DNA of 64,000 nt from Cryobacterium tagatosivorans (lineage in GTDB: Bacteria > Actinomycetota > Actinomycetes > Actinomycetales > Microbacteriaceae): the NCBI RefSeq assembly GCF_004402215.1, contig NZ_SOEZ01000057.1, forward strand, positions 29,385-93,384. The letters run 5' to 3'. Below the pieces are notes generated by a model that was not told where the DNA came from, ran no database searches, and saw only the letters and a program-made list of their open reading frames with translations. Position numbers and translations under genes: made by a program. Positions 37,762 through 45,969 of this stretch are shown piece after piece (position 1 is the first letter of the stretch; every line of letters starts with the position of its first letter).

Positions 37762-38451
37762 ATGGAACTTGAGAGCACTTTCTCCGTCGTCGCACCGATC
37801 GACCAGGTGTGGGCGACCATCATGGACTTCGAACGGGTCGCCGGCTGCGTGCCGGGGGCGCAGATCCTGAACAAGCTCTCCGAAGACGCGTACCAGGTCG
37901 GCATGAAGGTGAAGCTGGGCCCGGTGTCCATGCAGTACAAGGGCCTGCTGAACGTGGTCGAGCGCGACGTCGCCGCCCACCGGGCGGTGTTCGAGGGCAA
38001 GGCGCAGGAGGCCCGCGGCCAGGGCACGGCCCAGGGAACCGGGAGTCTCGTCCTCGTCCAGGACGGGGACACCACGCGCGGCACGGTGCGCGCCGACGTG
38101 GCCCTGTCCGGCAAGGTCGCCGCGATGGGCAAGGGCGTCATCGGCAGCGTCACCGACCAGATGATGGCCCTGTTCGCCGAAAACCTGCAGGCCATGGTCG
38201 GGGCGCCCGCCGCGGAGGCAGCCGCCGCGGGAACTTCCGCCCCGGCGACGGAAGCGGGCCGGGCCGGCGGCGGCACGGGCCGTGCCACGCCCGCCCCGGC
38301 CGCGGACACGAGCCTGGACGCCTTCGCCTTCGCCAAAGGCATGATCACCGACCAGCTCAGCAGCCCGCCCAAGCTCCTCGGCCTGCTCGCCGCGGTGGCT
38401 TTCATCGCCTACCGCATCGGCCGACGCGCCTCCCGGAAGAACGGGCGATGA
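37762..38451 (+). CDS. coxG: CoxG-family SRPBCC protein with a C-terminal membrane anchor
   Basis: A 229-residue protein: an SRPBCC/START-like domain (residues 1-145, MELESTFSVVAPIDQVWATI, VPGAQILNKL, GPVSMQYKGLLNV), an Ala/Gly-rich linker and a C-terminal helix (LLGLLAAVAFIAYRIGRR) followed by basic residues, i.e. a tail anchor. CoxG is thought to recruit the CO dehydrogenase to the membrane, near quinone. It follows coxE by 18 bp with AAGAAGAGGA upstream. Confidence 0.92.
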   Translation: MELESTFSVVAPIDQVWATIMDFERVAGCVPGAQILNKLSEDAYQVGMKVKLGPVSMQYKGLLNVVERDVAAHRAVFEGKAQEARGQGTAQGTGSLVLVQDGDTTRGTVRADVALSGKVAAMGKGVIGSVTDQMMALFAENLQAMVGAPAAEAAAAGTSAPATEAGRAGGGTGRATPAPAADTSLDAFAFAKGMITDQLSSPPKLLGLLAAVAFIAYRIGRRASRKNGR

Positions 38452-38475
38452 CGATGCGTGCCGGGACGCACTCGG

Positions 38476-39642
38476 ATGCGTGAGGTTCTCGGTCCCCTGA
38501 TCACCGGGTGGCGGACGGGCGGAACCGCCGGCCTCGCCACGGTCGTGCGAACGTTCGAATCCGCGCCGCGGCCGGCGGGGGCGTCCATGCTGGTCACACC
38601 GGACGGCGAGGTCGTCGGCTCGGTCTCGGGCGGCTGCGTGGAGGGCGCGGTCTACGACCTCGCCAGCCAGGTCGTCGCGGACGGCAAACCCGTCCTGGTC
38701 CGGTACGGCATCAGCGACGACGATGCCTTCTCGGTCGGGCTGACCTGCGGCGGCATCCTGGACGTGTTCGTCGAACCCGTTTCGCAGAAGACCTTTGAAG
38801 AGCTCGACGCCGTTCGGGATGACATCGAGAACTCCCGGGCCGTCGGCGTCGCGACGATCATCGACCATCCGGAGCCCGGCTGGGCCGGACGGCACCTCGT
38901 GGTCCGGCCGCACGGCTTCGACGGCAGCGTCGGGTCTGAACGGGCCGACCGTGCGATCAGCGAGGACACCCAGGGGCTGCTGGCCGCCGGCCGGAACAGC
39001 GTACTGACCTACGGACCGGACGGCGAACGGCGCGGGGAGGGGATGCGAGTCTTCTTCAACAGCTTCGCGCCCCGGCCGCGGATGTTCGTCTTCGGCGCCA
39101 TCGACTTCGCCGCGGCCCTCAGCCGGCTGGCCGCGTTCCTCGGCTACCGGGTCACCGTCTGCGACGCTCGCGCCGTGTTCGCGACCCCGGCCAGGTTTCC
39201 GGACGCCGACGAGGTGGTCGTCGCGTGGCCGCACCGGTACCTGGCCGAGCAGCTCGCCGCCGGTCTGGTGGACGAACGGGCGGTGATCTGCGTGCTCACC
39301 CACGATCCGAAATTCGACGTGCCGCTGCTCGAGGTGGCGCTGCGGGCACCGCGGGTCGCCTACATCGGTGCGATGGGGTCCCGGCGCACCCACGACGACC
39401 GCCTCAGGCGGCTGCGCGAGGCCGGTGTCGGCGAGCCCGAACTGGAGCGCCTGCACAGCCCGATCGGACTCGACCTGGGCTCACGCACCCCGGAGGAGAC
39501 CGCCGTGTCCATTGCCGCCGAGATCATCGCCCTGCACTGGGGCGGCAGCGGCGAGCCGCTCGGCCGGCTGGGCGACCGGATCCACCACGACGACCTGGCC
39601 GAACCGGCCTCGCGGGCCGGCGCGACGCCGGGCGGCGTCTGA
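38476..39642 (+). CDS. XdhC/CoxI-family molybdenum-cofactor maturation protein
   Basis: A 388-residue protein with the XdhC_CoxI N-terminal domain (LATVVRTFESAPRPAGASML, GSVSGGCVEGAVYD, GLTCGGILDVFVEP) and a C-terminal Rossmann domain (RMFVFGAIDFAAALSRLAAFLGYRVTVCDAR, YIGAMGSRRTHDDR, GLDLGSRTPEETAVSIAAEI). Such proteins bind and sulfurate the molybdenum cofactor before insertion; CoxF and CoxI of Oligotropha belong here. ATG 38476 is preferred over GTG 38458 because the family starts MREVL. It is the last gene of the cox row. Confidence 0.92.
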   Translation: MREVLGPLITGWRTGGTAGLATVVRTFESAPRPAGASMLVTPDGEVVGSVSGGCVEGAVYDLASQVVADGKPVLVRYGISDDDAFSVGLTCGGILDVFVEPVSQKTFEELDAVRDDIENSRAVGVATIIDHPEPGWAGRHLVVRPHGFDGSVGSERADRAISEDTQGLLAAGRNSVLTYGPDGERRGEGMRVFFNSFAPRPRMFVFGAIDFAAALSRLAAFLGYRVTVCDARAVFATPARFPDADEVVVAWPHRYLAEQLAAGLVDERAVICVLTHDPKFDVPLLEVALRAPRVAYIGAMGSRRTHDDRLRRLREAGVGEPELERLHSPIGLDLGSRTPEETAVSIAAEIIALHWGGSGEPLGRLGDRIHHDDLAEPASRAGATPGGV

Positions 39643-39683
39643 ACCGGCTCTGGCCGAAGTGGCGGTGGTCGAACCAGCGGGAT

Positions 39684-40193
39684 CTAGTGTGCCGCCGCGC
39701 GCGACAGCGCCTCTTCGAAGGCGACCCACGGCAGCATCGCGCATTTGACCCTGGCCGGGTAGCGAGAGACCCCGGCGAAGGCCGCGGCATCCCCGAGCCG
39801 TTCCTCGTCGGGCTCGATGGTGCCTCGCGACCGCAGCATGTCCCGGAACGCGCCGAGCAGGGCCGTGGCCTCACTCGCCGGGAGACCTCGGACGGTGTCG
39901 CTCAGCACGGAAGCGGATGCCATCGAAATGGAGCATCCCTCACCGCGCCAGGCGAGGTCCTCAATCCGGTCGGTCCCCGACGGGGCTTCGCCGGCGGAGG
40001 CCGCGCCGACGCTCACGCTCACGGTCACCTCGTCGCCGCAGGTCGTGTTGACCTGGTGGGACTGGGCGGTGCGAGTGCCGTCGGCCTCGCGCGCGACGAG
40101 GTCCGCCAGCGGCTCGACCGAAAAGCCATGCCGGGCCTTGGCATGGTCGAGGATGATCTGCTGGTAGAGCTGCTGCAGGTCGCTGGACGTCAT
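39684..40193 (-). CDS. sufU: SUF Fe-S cluster scaffold/sulfur acceptor SufU
   Basis: SufU accepts sulfur from SufS for Fe-S cluster assembly. The 169-residue protein starts LQQLYQQIILDHAKARHG and has the three zinc/sulfur cysteines in TTCGDEV, GEGCSIS and RVKCAMLPW, plus the SufU-specific insertion between the second and third. Its ATG overlaps the sufS stop codon. Convergent with the cox cluster. Confidence 0.95.
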   Translation of the reverse strand: MTSSDLQQLYQQIILDHAKARHGFSVEPLADLVAREADGTRTAQSHQVNTTCGDEVTVSVSVGAASAGEAPSGTDRIEDLAWRGEGCSISMASASVLSDTVRGLPASEATALLGAFRDMLRSRGTIEPDEERLGDAAAFAGVSRYPARVKCAMLPWVAFEEALSRAAAH

Positions 40194-41506
40194 CGGCTCA
40201 CTCCAAAGAAGGGGGCGACCTCGCGCAGGGTGGCCAGGAACTGGTCCACCTCGTCGGTGGTCGTGTACAGGTAGGTGCTGGCCCGGGTCGACGCCGTCAC
40301 GCCCAGCCGGCGGTGAAGGGGCTGCGCGCAGTGGTGGCCGACGCGGACCGCGATGCCGGCTTCGTCGAGGAACTGGCCGACGTCGTGCGCGTGCACCCCG
40401 GCGACGTCGATGCTGGCCAGGCCGATGCGTTCGACGCCGGCGGCGGGACCGAGCACCCGGACGCCCGGGATGTCGGCGAGCCCGGCCAGGAGGCGCTGCC
40501 CGAGCTCCGTCTCCCTGGCCTCGATCCGCCCCATGCCGACCGAGGACAGGTAGTCGACCGCGGCGGCCAGGGCGATCGCCTGCGAGACGCGCTGCGTGCC
40601 GGCCTCGAAGCGCTGCGGCGGCGCGAGGAACTCTGCACCCTGCATGTCGACGGTGGTGATCATTGATCCGCCGGTGAGGAACGGGGGCATGTCGGCCAGC
40701 AGCTCGGCCCGGCCGAATAGCACGCCGATGCCGGTGGGACCCAGCATCTTGTGTCCGGAGAACACCGCGAAGTCCACGTCGAGGGCGGCCACGTCCACGG
40801 GCACGTGCGGCACGGACTGGCAGGCGTCGACCAGCACAAGGGCGCCGACAGAGCGGGCGAGGGCGACAAGGTCGGCGACCGGGTTGACGACCCCGACCAC
40901 ATTGGAGGCGTGGGTGAAGGCCAGCAGGCGGGTGCGCGCCCCGATGACGGCCGCGGCGGCGTCGAGGTCGAGGGTGCCGTCATCCGTGACCGGGATGAAC
41001 CGCAGCGTCGCGCCCGTGCGCAGCGCGAGCTGCTGCCAGGGGATGAGGTTCGCGTGGTGCTCCATCTCGGTGACGACGAGCTCGTCGCCGGGACCGAGGC
41101 GGAATCGTTTGGCCGCCTCTCCCCCGAGCCCGAGGGACGCGTTGGAGAAGGAGTAGGCCACGAGATTGATGGCCTCGGTGGCGTTCGAGGTCCAGACCAC
41201 TTCGTCGGTCTTCGCCCCGATGAAGGCGGCAACGGTCGACCTCGCGTCCTCGAAGGCCTCCGTCGCCGTGAAAGCGAGCGTGTGGGCGCCGCGGTGCACG
41301 GCGGCATTGCGCTGCTCGTAGTACTCCCGCTCGGCGTCCAGCACGCTGGCGGGGTTCTGCGAGGTGGCCCCGGAGTCGAGGTAGACGAGGGGCCGGCCGT
41401 TGACCGGTCGCCCGAGGATCGGGAAATCCCGGCGAATGCCGGCGACCTCCTCGTCGGTCAGGGATCGAGGGGGTGCGAGCTTGAAGGCGTCAGCGGAGGG
41501 CATCAT
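40190..41506 (-). CDS. sufS: Cysteine desulfurase SufS
   Basis: A 438-residue class II PLP cysteine desulfurase that frees sulfur from cysteine for Fe-S clusters. The PLP lysine is in FSGHKMLGPTGIGVLFG, the DACQSVPH motif binds cofactor, and the catalytic Cys lies in RVGHHCAQPLHRRLG. The gene overlaps sufU by 4 bp. The first ATG (41506) is 5 nt after TATCCT, so it is probably leaderless. The rest of the suf genes (sufBCD) are not in the window. Confidence 0.95.
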   Translation of the reverse strand: MMPSADAFKLAPPRSLTDEEVAGIRRDFPILGRPVNGRPLVYLDSGATSQNPASVLDAEREYYEQRNAAVHRGAHTLAFTATEAFEDARSTVAAFIGAKTDEVVWTSNATEAINLVAYSFSNASLGLGGEAAKRFRLGPGDELVVTEMEHHANLIPWQQLALRTGATLRFIPVTDDGTLDLDAAAAVIGARTRLLAFTHASNVVGVVNPVADLVALARSVGALVLVDACQSVPHVPVDVAALDVDFAVFSGHKMLGPTGIGVLFGRAELLADMPPFLTGGSMITTVDMQGAEFLAPPQRFEAGTQRVSQAIALAAAVDYLSSVGMGRIEARETELGQRLLAGLADIPGVRVLGPAAGVERIGLASIDVAGVHAHDVGQFLDEAGIAVRVGHHCAQPLHRRLGVTASTRASTYLYTTTDEVDQFLATLREVAPFFGVSR

Positions 41507-41511
41507 GTTTC

Positions 41512-41517
41512 AGGATA
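41512..41517 (-). promoter_or_regulatory. Leaderless -10 element TATCCT for sufS
   Basis: TATCCT is followed by 5 nt and then two consecutive ATG codons, the first of which opens sufS. Confidence 0.4.
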
Positions 41518-41626
41518 TTCCTTCACCCCGCCAATCGCGCGGGAGAGTTGGAGCGGTGGGCGCTTGAGGCGTGGGTGCTTGAGGTGCGGGGCGGGTGCCG
41601 GAGCGGTGGGGACCGGAGCGGCGGGT

Positions 41627-41998
41627 TCAGCCGGGCGCCGGAGCCTCGTCGAGGATCCCGACGAAGCGGCTCCCGACTCCGTCGAACTCCCGTCGGCGGA
41701 GGCCGGCCGCCGGGGCGGGCAGCTCGTCGTAGCCGTGATCGTCGCACGTGATGTAAGTGAAGGCCGGCCACCACTTCTTGGGCCGCGCGGCTTCGGTGAA
41801 TCCGCAGACGTCGCAGCGCAACTCGACCCAGACGGGCTTCTTGCCGGTGCGGTTCGCACGCGACTGGACCAGCCAGGCGGGCGGGTTGGACTCCATCTCG
41901 GCCAGTTCGGCCTCGGAGAGCCGAGTGGGAATGCCGTGCCGGTGCGCCATCTCCAGCGGGATGTCCAGCCGCAGGGCCGCTTCGCGTCTCGTAATCAT
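41627..41998 (-). CDS. Conserved hypothetical protein beside sufSU
   Basis: A 123-residue soluble protein without a recognised domain. It opens MITRREAALRLDIPLEMAHRHG, has a central WVELRCDVCGFTEAARPKKWW segment with a CxxC pair and later TCDDHGYDEL with one more Cys and His; three Cys and a His could bind a metal. It ends 120 bp before sufS in the same direction. TTG 42007 is an in-frame alternative start, and GAGGGAG lies just before ATG 41998. Confidence 0.72.
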   Translation of the reverse strand: MITRREAALRLDIPLEMAHRHGIPTRLSEAELAEMESNPPAWLVQSRANRTGKKPVWVELRCDVCGFTEAARPKKWWPAFTYITCDDHGYDELPAPAAGLRRREFDGVGSRFVGILDEAPAPG

Positions 41999-42078
41999 CT
42001 CCCTCAACGATAGACGCTGCCGTCGCCGCCGACCACCGGAAGCGGGCGGCAGGCCCGGCGTGCGGCAGGCCCGGCGGG

Positions 42079-42290
42079 TCAGGCGCCGGCGTGCGCCGCG
42101 CGGAGACCTGAGATGTCGATCTTCTGCATCCCCAGCATGGCCTGCATGACCCGGCCGGCCTTCGCGGGGTCCGGGTCGGCGAGCAGCTCACCCAGCACCG
42201 AACTGGTACATCGGGCCCCCGTTGAGCGTCTGGAAGGTGAGCGCCTGGAACTCGACCCCGTCGAGCGGCCTGACGGATCAGGTCCGAGCC
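42079..42290 (-). pseudogene. Remnant of a VOC/PhnB-like protein with an internal deletion
   Basis: Reading leftward, about 42288-42200 encodes LDGVEFQALTFQTLNGGP, the middle of a PhnB-like VOC (glyoxalase-fold) protein. A second piece, in another frame, encodes VLGELLADPDPAKAGRVMQA then MLGMQKIDISGLRAAHAGA and a TGA at 42079, its usual C-terminus. The part that normally lies between them and the N-terminal half are gone. This is a deletion-damaged gene. The flanks (42008-42078, 42291-42394) hold nothing recognisable. Confidence 0.75.
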
Positions 42291-42394
42291 GGGTACTCTA
42301 ACCGACAGGACACGCCCCGAGGCCGGTTCGCATCCGGCCGGAGCGCATCCGGTCGGCGCCGCGGCCCATGGACCGTTGAGATGAGAGGGTCGAG

Positions 42395-43201
42395 ATGAGC
42401 GAGCCAGTTCCCGGGCAGCCTTCCGCAGGGAAGGGCTCCGGACCCACCGCCAACACGGTCATCCTGATCGTCGGCCTGTCGCTGGTGGCGATCACGACCA
42501 TCGTCGGGTTGCTGTTCGCACTGAATTTCCGCGGCGGCCCGGTCGACCAGGACGAAGACCTGGCCGCCGGCCGGAGCGTCGCCGTGGAGATTCCGAATGC
42601 CGCGCTGGTGCTCGGGCCGAGCGACGACGACGAGATCCACGTCACGATGCGCGGCAGCTACATCGGGACGGCGCCGACCCTGGCGGCGAGCACGTCCGGC
42701 GGAGTGACCACCATCAGCGGCGGATGCTCGCGCCAGTGGTTCAGCTTCTGCTCCCTCGAGGTCACCGTGCGACTCCCCGAGTCGCTGCCGCTGGCCGTGG
42801 CGGGCGAGAACGGTGCCATCACGGCATCCGGGCTCACGGGTGAACTCAGCCTGCACACGACGAACGGTCGCATCGAAGCGTCCGGCACGGAGTCCAGGAT
42901 CGAGCTGCGCACCACCAATGGGGCCATCCGCCTGCGGGAGGCGACCTCCGACGAGGTCAGCGCCGGCACGACCAACGGCAGCGTCGATCTGGGCTTCCTG
43001 GATCCGCCGGACGACGTCGTGGCCAGGAGCACGAACGGCTCGGTGACGGTGCGGGTTCCGGTGGACGGCGTGCGCTACTTCATCACGGCGCAGACGACCA
43101 ACGGGTCGACGAACACGAACTCCGTGCCGGGTGACCGCGATTCCGAGCACACGATCGTTGCGGAGACCACGAACGGGAGCGTGTCGGTCGTCCCGAACTG
43201 A
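42395..43201 (+). CDS. Membrane-anchored DUF4097-type beta-repeat protein
   Basis: A 268-residue protein with a cytoplasmic start, one membrane helix (TVILIVGLSLVAITTIVGLLFAL, about residues 22-44) and an exported domain of beta repeats. The repeat TTNGxI/V recurs at least six times (HTTNGRIEASG, RTTNGAIRLRE, TTNGSVDLG, STNGSVTVRV, TTNGSTNT, TTNGSVSVV), the pattern of DUF4097/DUF4098 right-handed helices. Function unknown; related proteins are often encoded near envelope-stress regulators, absent here. GAGAGG lies upstream. Confidence 0.85.
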   Translation: MSEPVPGQPSAGKGSGPTANTVILIVGLSLVAITTIVGLLFALNFRGGPVDQDEDLAAGRSVAVEIPNAALVLGPSDDDEIHVTMRGSYIGTAPTLAASTSGGVTTISGGCSRQWFSFCSLEVTVRLPESLPLAVAGENGAITASGLTGELSLHTTNGRIEASGTESRIELRTTNGAIRLREATSDEVSAGTTNGSVDLGFLDPPDDVVARSTNGSVTVRVPVDGVRYFITAQTTNGSTNTNSVPGDRDSEHTIVAETTNGSVSVVPN

Positions 43202-43241
43202 GGCGCGCTTCCTGCCCGGTCGGGACCGGCCGCGGGGGTGG

Positions 43242-43247
43242 GACAAT
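43242..43247 (+). promoter_or_regulatory. Possible leaderless -10 element GACAAT for the HAD-like gene
   Basis: GACAAT lies 5 nt before the ATG at 43253. It departs from TANNNT at the first base, so support is weaker than for the other cases. Confidence 0.3.
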
Positions 43248-43252
43248 GAGGG

Positions 43253-44152
43253 ATGCGAGACACCGTTTCCCCGCTGGGGCTCCTCCTTGACGTTGATGGC
43301 CCGATCGCGAGTCCGGTCACCCGGTCCATCGCCACTCCGAGCATCCTGACCGACCTGATTCTCCTGGCCGGCGCCAATGTGCCGATCGCGTTCATCACCG
43401 GGCGTTCGGCCGCCTTCATCCGCGACGAGGTCGTCACCCCGCTGGTCGCGGCTGGCCTTCCAGGCGATTTCCGGATGTACGGCGTGTGCGAGAAGGGTGC
43501 CGTGTGGTTCCCCATCTCGGCAGCCGGGATGGGCGAGGTCGTGGTGGACGACAGCGTCGCCCTGCCGGCGGCCGCCGTCGACGCGCTGCGCCGGCTCGTG
43601 GCGGACTCCTTCGGCGACACCATGTTCTTCGACGAAACCAAACAGGCCATGGTTTCGGTCGAGCAGCGCACGGATGTCGACAACGGTGCCTACCGGGCCG
43701 CCCAGGAGGCGTTCAACGAGTCGGCATTCGCCCTGCTCACCGCGCGCGGCCTGGGGGTTCGGCTCGGTGAGCGCGAGGCGCCGGACTCGGCCGGGCGGAT
43801 GCCCTTCAGAATCGACCCGACGATCATCTCGACGGACATCGAGTCGGTGCTCCTGGACAAGGACAACGCCGCGGAACGCGCGCTCGCGTTCTTCGCCGAG
43901 GGTGGTCCCCTCCCCCACCTGTGGCGTTCGGTCGGCGACTCCCGCAGCGACTATCTGATGGCCGATCACCTGCATGCCGCCGGCTACGACGTCTCCCACG
44001 TGGACGTGCGTCCGGCCGACGGGATCCTCGACCGGCCCTACCCGGTCATCGTCATGGGCGAGCAGATCCACGACGAGGCCGGCGCCAGCTTCCTCGACTA
44101 CTGGGTCGACAGGCTCGGGCTCCGCGCGAACCGATCCGCCGGTCAGTCCTGA
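43253..44152 (+). CDS. HAD-like hydrolase (Cof/trehalose-phosphatase-like)
   Basis: A 299-residue protein with the HAD nucleophile motif LLLDVDGPIA (DxDG rather than DxDGT), motif II FITGRSAAF and a late SVGDSRSDYLMADHL resembling motif IV (GDxxxD). The cap between them (residues 60-210) suggests a C2-type phosphatase of the Cof or sugar-phosphate group. Substrate unknown. Its 3' end overlaps that of the convergent J-domain-NERD gene by 10 bp. Confidence 0.8.
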   Translation: MRDTVSPLGLLLDVDGPIASPVTRSIATPSILTDLILLAGANVPIAFITGRSAAFIRDEVVTPLVAAGLPGDFRMYGVCEKGAVWFPISAAGMGEVVVDDSVALPAAAVDALRRLVADSFGDTMFFDETKQAMVSVEQRTDVDNGAYRAAQEAFNESAFALLTARGLGVRLGEREAPDSAGRMPFRIDPTIISTDIESVLLDKDNAAERALAFFAEGGPLPHLWRSVGDSRSDYLMADHLHAAGYDVSHVDVRPADGILDRPYPVIVMGEQIHDEAGASFLDYWVDRLGLRANRSAGQS

Positions 44153-45081
44153 ACGAAGCGGATGCCGTTCTGCAGTCGGCTCCGCAGCTCGAAGACCTTC
44201 TCGAAGGAGCCCCGGTCCATCCCCGGAAGCCCGTCCCGCAGGAGGCCGACCAGGCGTGAGCGGGGAATAGTGACCACCGTCGGACGGCGGCCGCGCCTCG
44301 GAACGGTCAGCGGTTCGGAGACGGCGCCATCGGGCAGCACGACGACGAGCGCGGTGAACCTGACCTTGAGGGACCGCGCCAGCGCCCGGGCGGCGTCCTC
44401 GAGGCCCTGGATCGGGCTTTCCCCGGGCGCGAGGGTGTCGCCGGCAAGCTCACCGCGCCGAAGCTGAACCGGCGCGCCCCAGTCCTCGGACAGGATGGCG
44501 AACAGGCCGGCCGGGCCCAGGACGACGTGGTCGAGCTTCTGCCCCTGCTCCCCGGTGTCGACGTCGTGCCAGGCGGTGAATCCGATGCCGAGGCCCGAGA
44601 CGAGCTGCGCGGTGGATTCCTCGGCGATGGCCTTGGCCAGCCGGTGGCGGATCTCCTGCGGGGCCGTCCGCACCAACCCCGGGTCGTACGGATCGTCCAG
44701 GGTCGTTCCCCGCCCGGCCCACTCGCGAATCAGGGAGAGGAAGTGCTGCCTGGTCTGCCCGCCGGGGTGTCCGTACATCCGCGCGCGCACGCCGCCGGAC
44801 TGCGCCGAACGGCCCGGGGCCGCGGGAGCCGCGTAGAACGAGCCGGAGGGCGACGGCTCGGCCTCCGAGTATCGGTGCCGATCGTACTCGGCCCGGCTGG
44901 CCGGGTTTCCGACCCGTTCCCAGGCGATCTGCACGGCGTGAAAGCGCTCCGCGCTGCCGCCCACATCGGGGTGGGTGTGCCGGAGCAGCCGGCGATACGC
45001 CCGGCGGAGTTCGTCCTGGCTGGCTGTCGGGCTGACCCCGAGGACCTCGTACGGTGTGGCCGCGGCCGGGCTATCGGGCAT
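44143..45081 (-). CDS. J-domain-NERD fusion protein
   Basis: A 312-residue protein joining an N-terminal J domain (TPYEVLGVSPTASQDELRRA, with the HPD tripeptide in RHTHPDVGGS) to a NERD (nuclease-related) domain at about residues 125-250 (AQLVSGLGIGFTAWHD, KLDHVVLGPAGLFAIL). J domains recruit Hsp70; NERD domains resemble restriction-type nucleases. No membrane segment. ATG 45081 is chosen by the J-domain start; the frame runs far upstream only because of GC bias. Biochemical role unknown. Confidence 0.85.
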   Translation of the reverse strand: MPDSPAAATPYEVLGVSPTASQDELRRAYRRLLRHTHPDVGGSAERFHAVQIAWERVGNPASRAEYDRHRYSEAEPSPSGSFYAAPAAPGRSAQSGGVRARMYGHPGGQTRQHFLSLIREWAGRGTTLDDPYDPGLVRTAPQEIRHRLAKAIAEESTAQLVSGLGIGFTAWHDVDTGEQGQKLDHVVLGPAGLFAILSEDWGAPVQLRRGELAGDTLAPGESPIQGLEDAARALARSLKVRFTALVVVLPDGAVSEPLTVPRRGRRPTVVTIPRSRLVGLLRDGLPGMDRGSFEKVFELRSRLQNGIRFVQD

Positions 45082-45167
45082 CCTGGGCGGTCTCTTTCGG
45101 AAATGTGGTGATTGAAGGTGTCTCTTTACGATACCCATCAAGGCTGACATCTGGCCCGTCGGAGCCC

Positions 45168-45173
45168 TAGGCT
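45168..45173 (+). promoter_or_regulatory. Leaderless -10 element TAGGCT for the alpha/beta hydrolase operon
   Basis: TAGGCT is followed by 7 nt and the ATG at 45181, without a Shine-Dalgarno sequence. Confidence 0.45.
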
Positions 45174-45180
45174 CGGCAGA

Positions 45181-45969
45181 ATGAGCGACTTCGTCCTTCG
45201 CCGGTTCGACCACGGGGAGCTGACCCTGCTCGTGCGCGAGTACGGCGACGACCGGTCGGTCGGCGGGACCCGAGCCTTCGTGCTGGTGCACGGCATCGGG
45301 GCGTCGTCGCGCTACTACGCCAGGCTGTCCAGGCTCCTGGCCCCGCACGGCAGCGTGTACGCGGTCGATCTGCCGGGGTTCGGCGCGGCGCCGTCTCCGG
45401 CCGTTCCGCTGGACATTCCGGACTTCGCCGCGCTCCTGCGGGCATTCGCCGGCGCCCGGGGCCTCGTCGATCCGGTACTGGTGGGGCACTCGATGGGGTC
45501 GCAGGTGGTCACCGAGGTCGCCCTGCAGGATCCGGGTCTCGCCTCCAGCCTCGTGCTGATCGCGCCCGTCGTCGACCCGGCCGCCCCCTCCGCGCTGGGG
45601 CAGGCCCTGCGCCTGCTGCGAGACGTCTTCACCGAACCGCCGGCGGCGAACTGGATCGTCGCCGTCGATTACCTGCGCTGCGGGCCGCGGCGCTACTTCT
45701 CGGCGCTGCCGGCGATGCTCTCCTACCGGCTGGAGGAGCGGGTTGCCCGCCTGCAGGTATCCACGCTCGTCATTCGCGGTTCGCGGGACCCGGTCACGCC
45801 CGCCGGCTGGGCGGATCGGCTGGTCGCCGCGATTCCGCGCTCGAGCAGGCTCGACGTGCGGGGCGCCTCCCATGTCGTGCAGCTCGCGGCCCCCCGGGTG
45901 GTGGTGGCGGCCATCGTGGCGCACGCGCGGATTGGAGTTGCGGGATCCGCGCCGGAGGTTGACCGGTGA
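45181..45969 (+). CDS. Alpha/beta hydrolase
   Basis: A 262-residue hydrolase with the oxyanion motif VLVHGIGASSRYY, the nucleophile elbow LVGHSMGSQ (Ser), the acid in RGSRDPVTPAGW and the His in VRGASHVVQLAAP. The fold is that of esterases and C-C hydrolases; no substrate can be assigned. It is the first gene of a three-gene row; the next gene starts inside its stop codon (GTGA). Confidence 0.88.
   Translation: MSDFVLRRFDHGELTLLVREYGDDRSVGGTRAFVLVHGIGASSRYYARLSRLLAPHGSVYAVDLPGFGAAPSPAVPLDIPDFAALLRAFAGARGLVDPVLVGHSMGSQVVTEVALQDPGLASSLVLIAPVVDPAAPSALGQALRLLRDVFTEPPAANWIVAVDYLRCGPRRYFSALPAMLSYRLEERVARLQVSTLVIRGSRDPVTPAGWADRLVAAIPRSSRLDVRGASHVVQLAAPRVVVAAIVAHARIGVAGSAPEVDR

Noticed and set aside
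37153..39456. A 767-codon open frame on the - strand
   Set aside because: Antisense of coxE, coxG and the last XdhC gene; no recognisable motif.
43253..44152. Trehalose-phosphate phosphatase assignment
   Set aside because: Only general HAD motifs match; no partner trehalose synthase gene and the motif I lacks the usual DGT ending.
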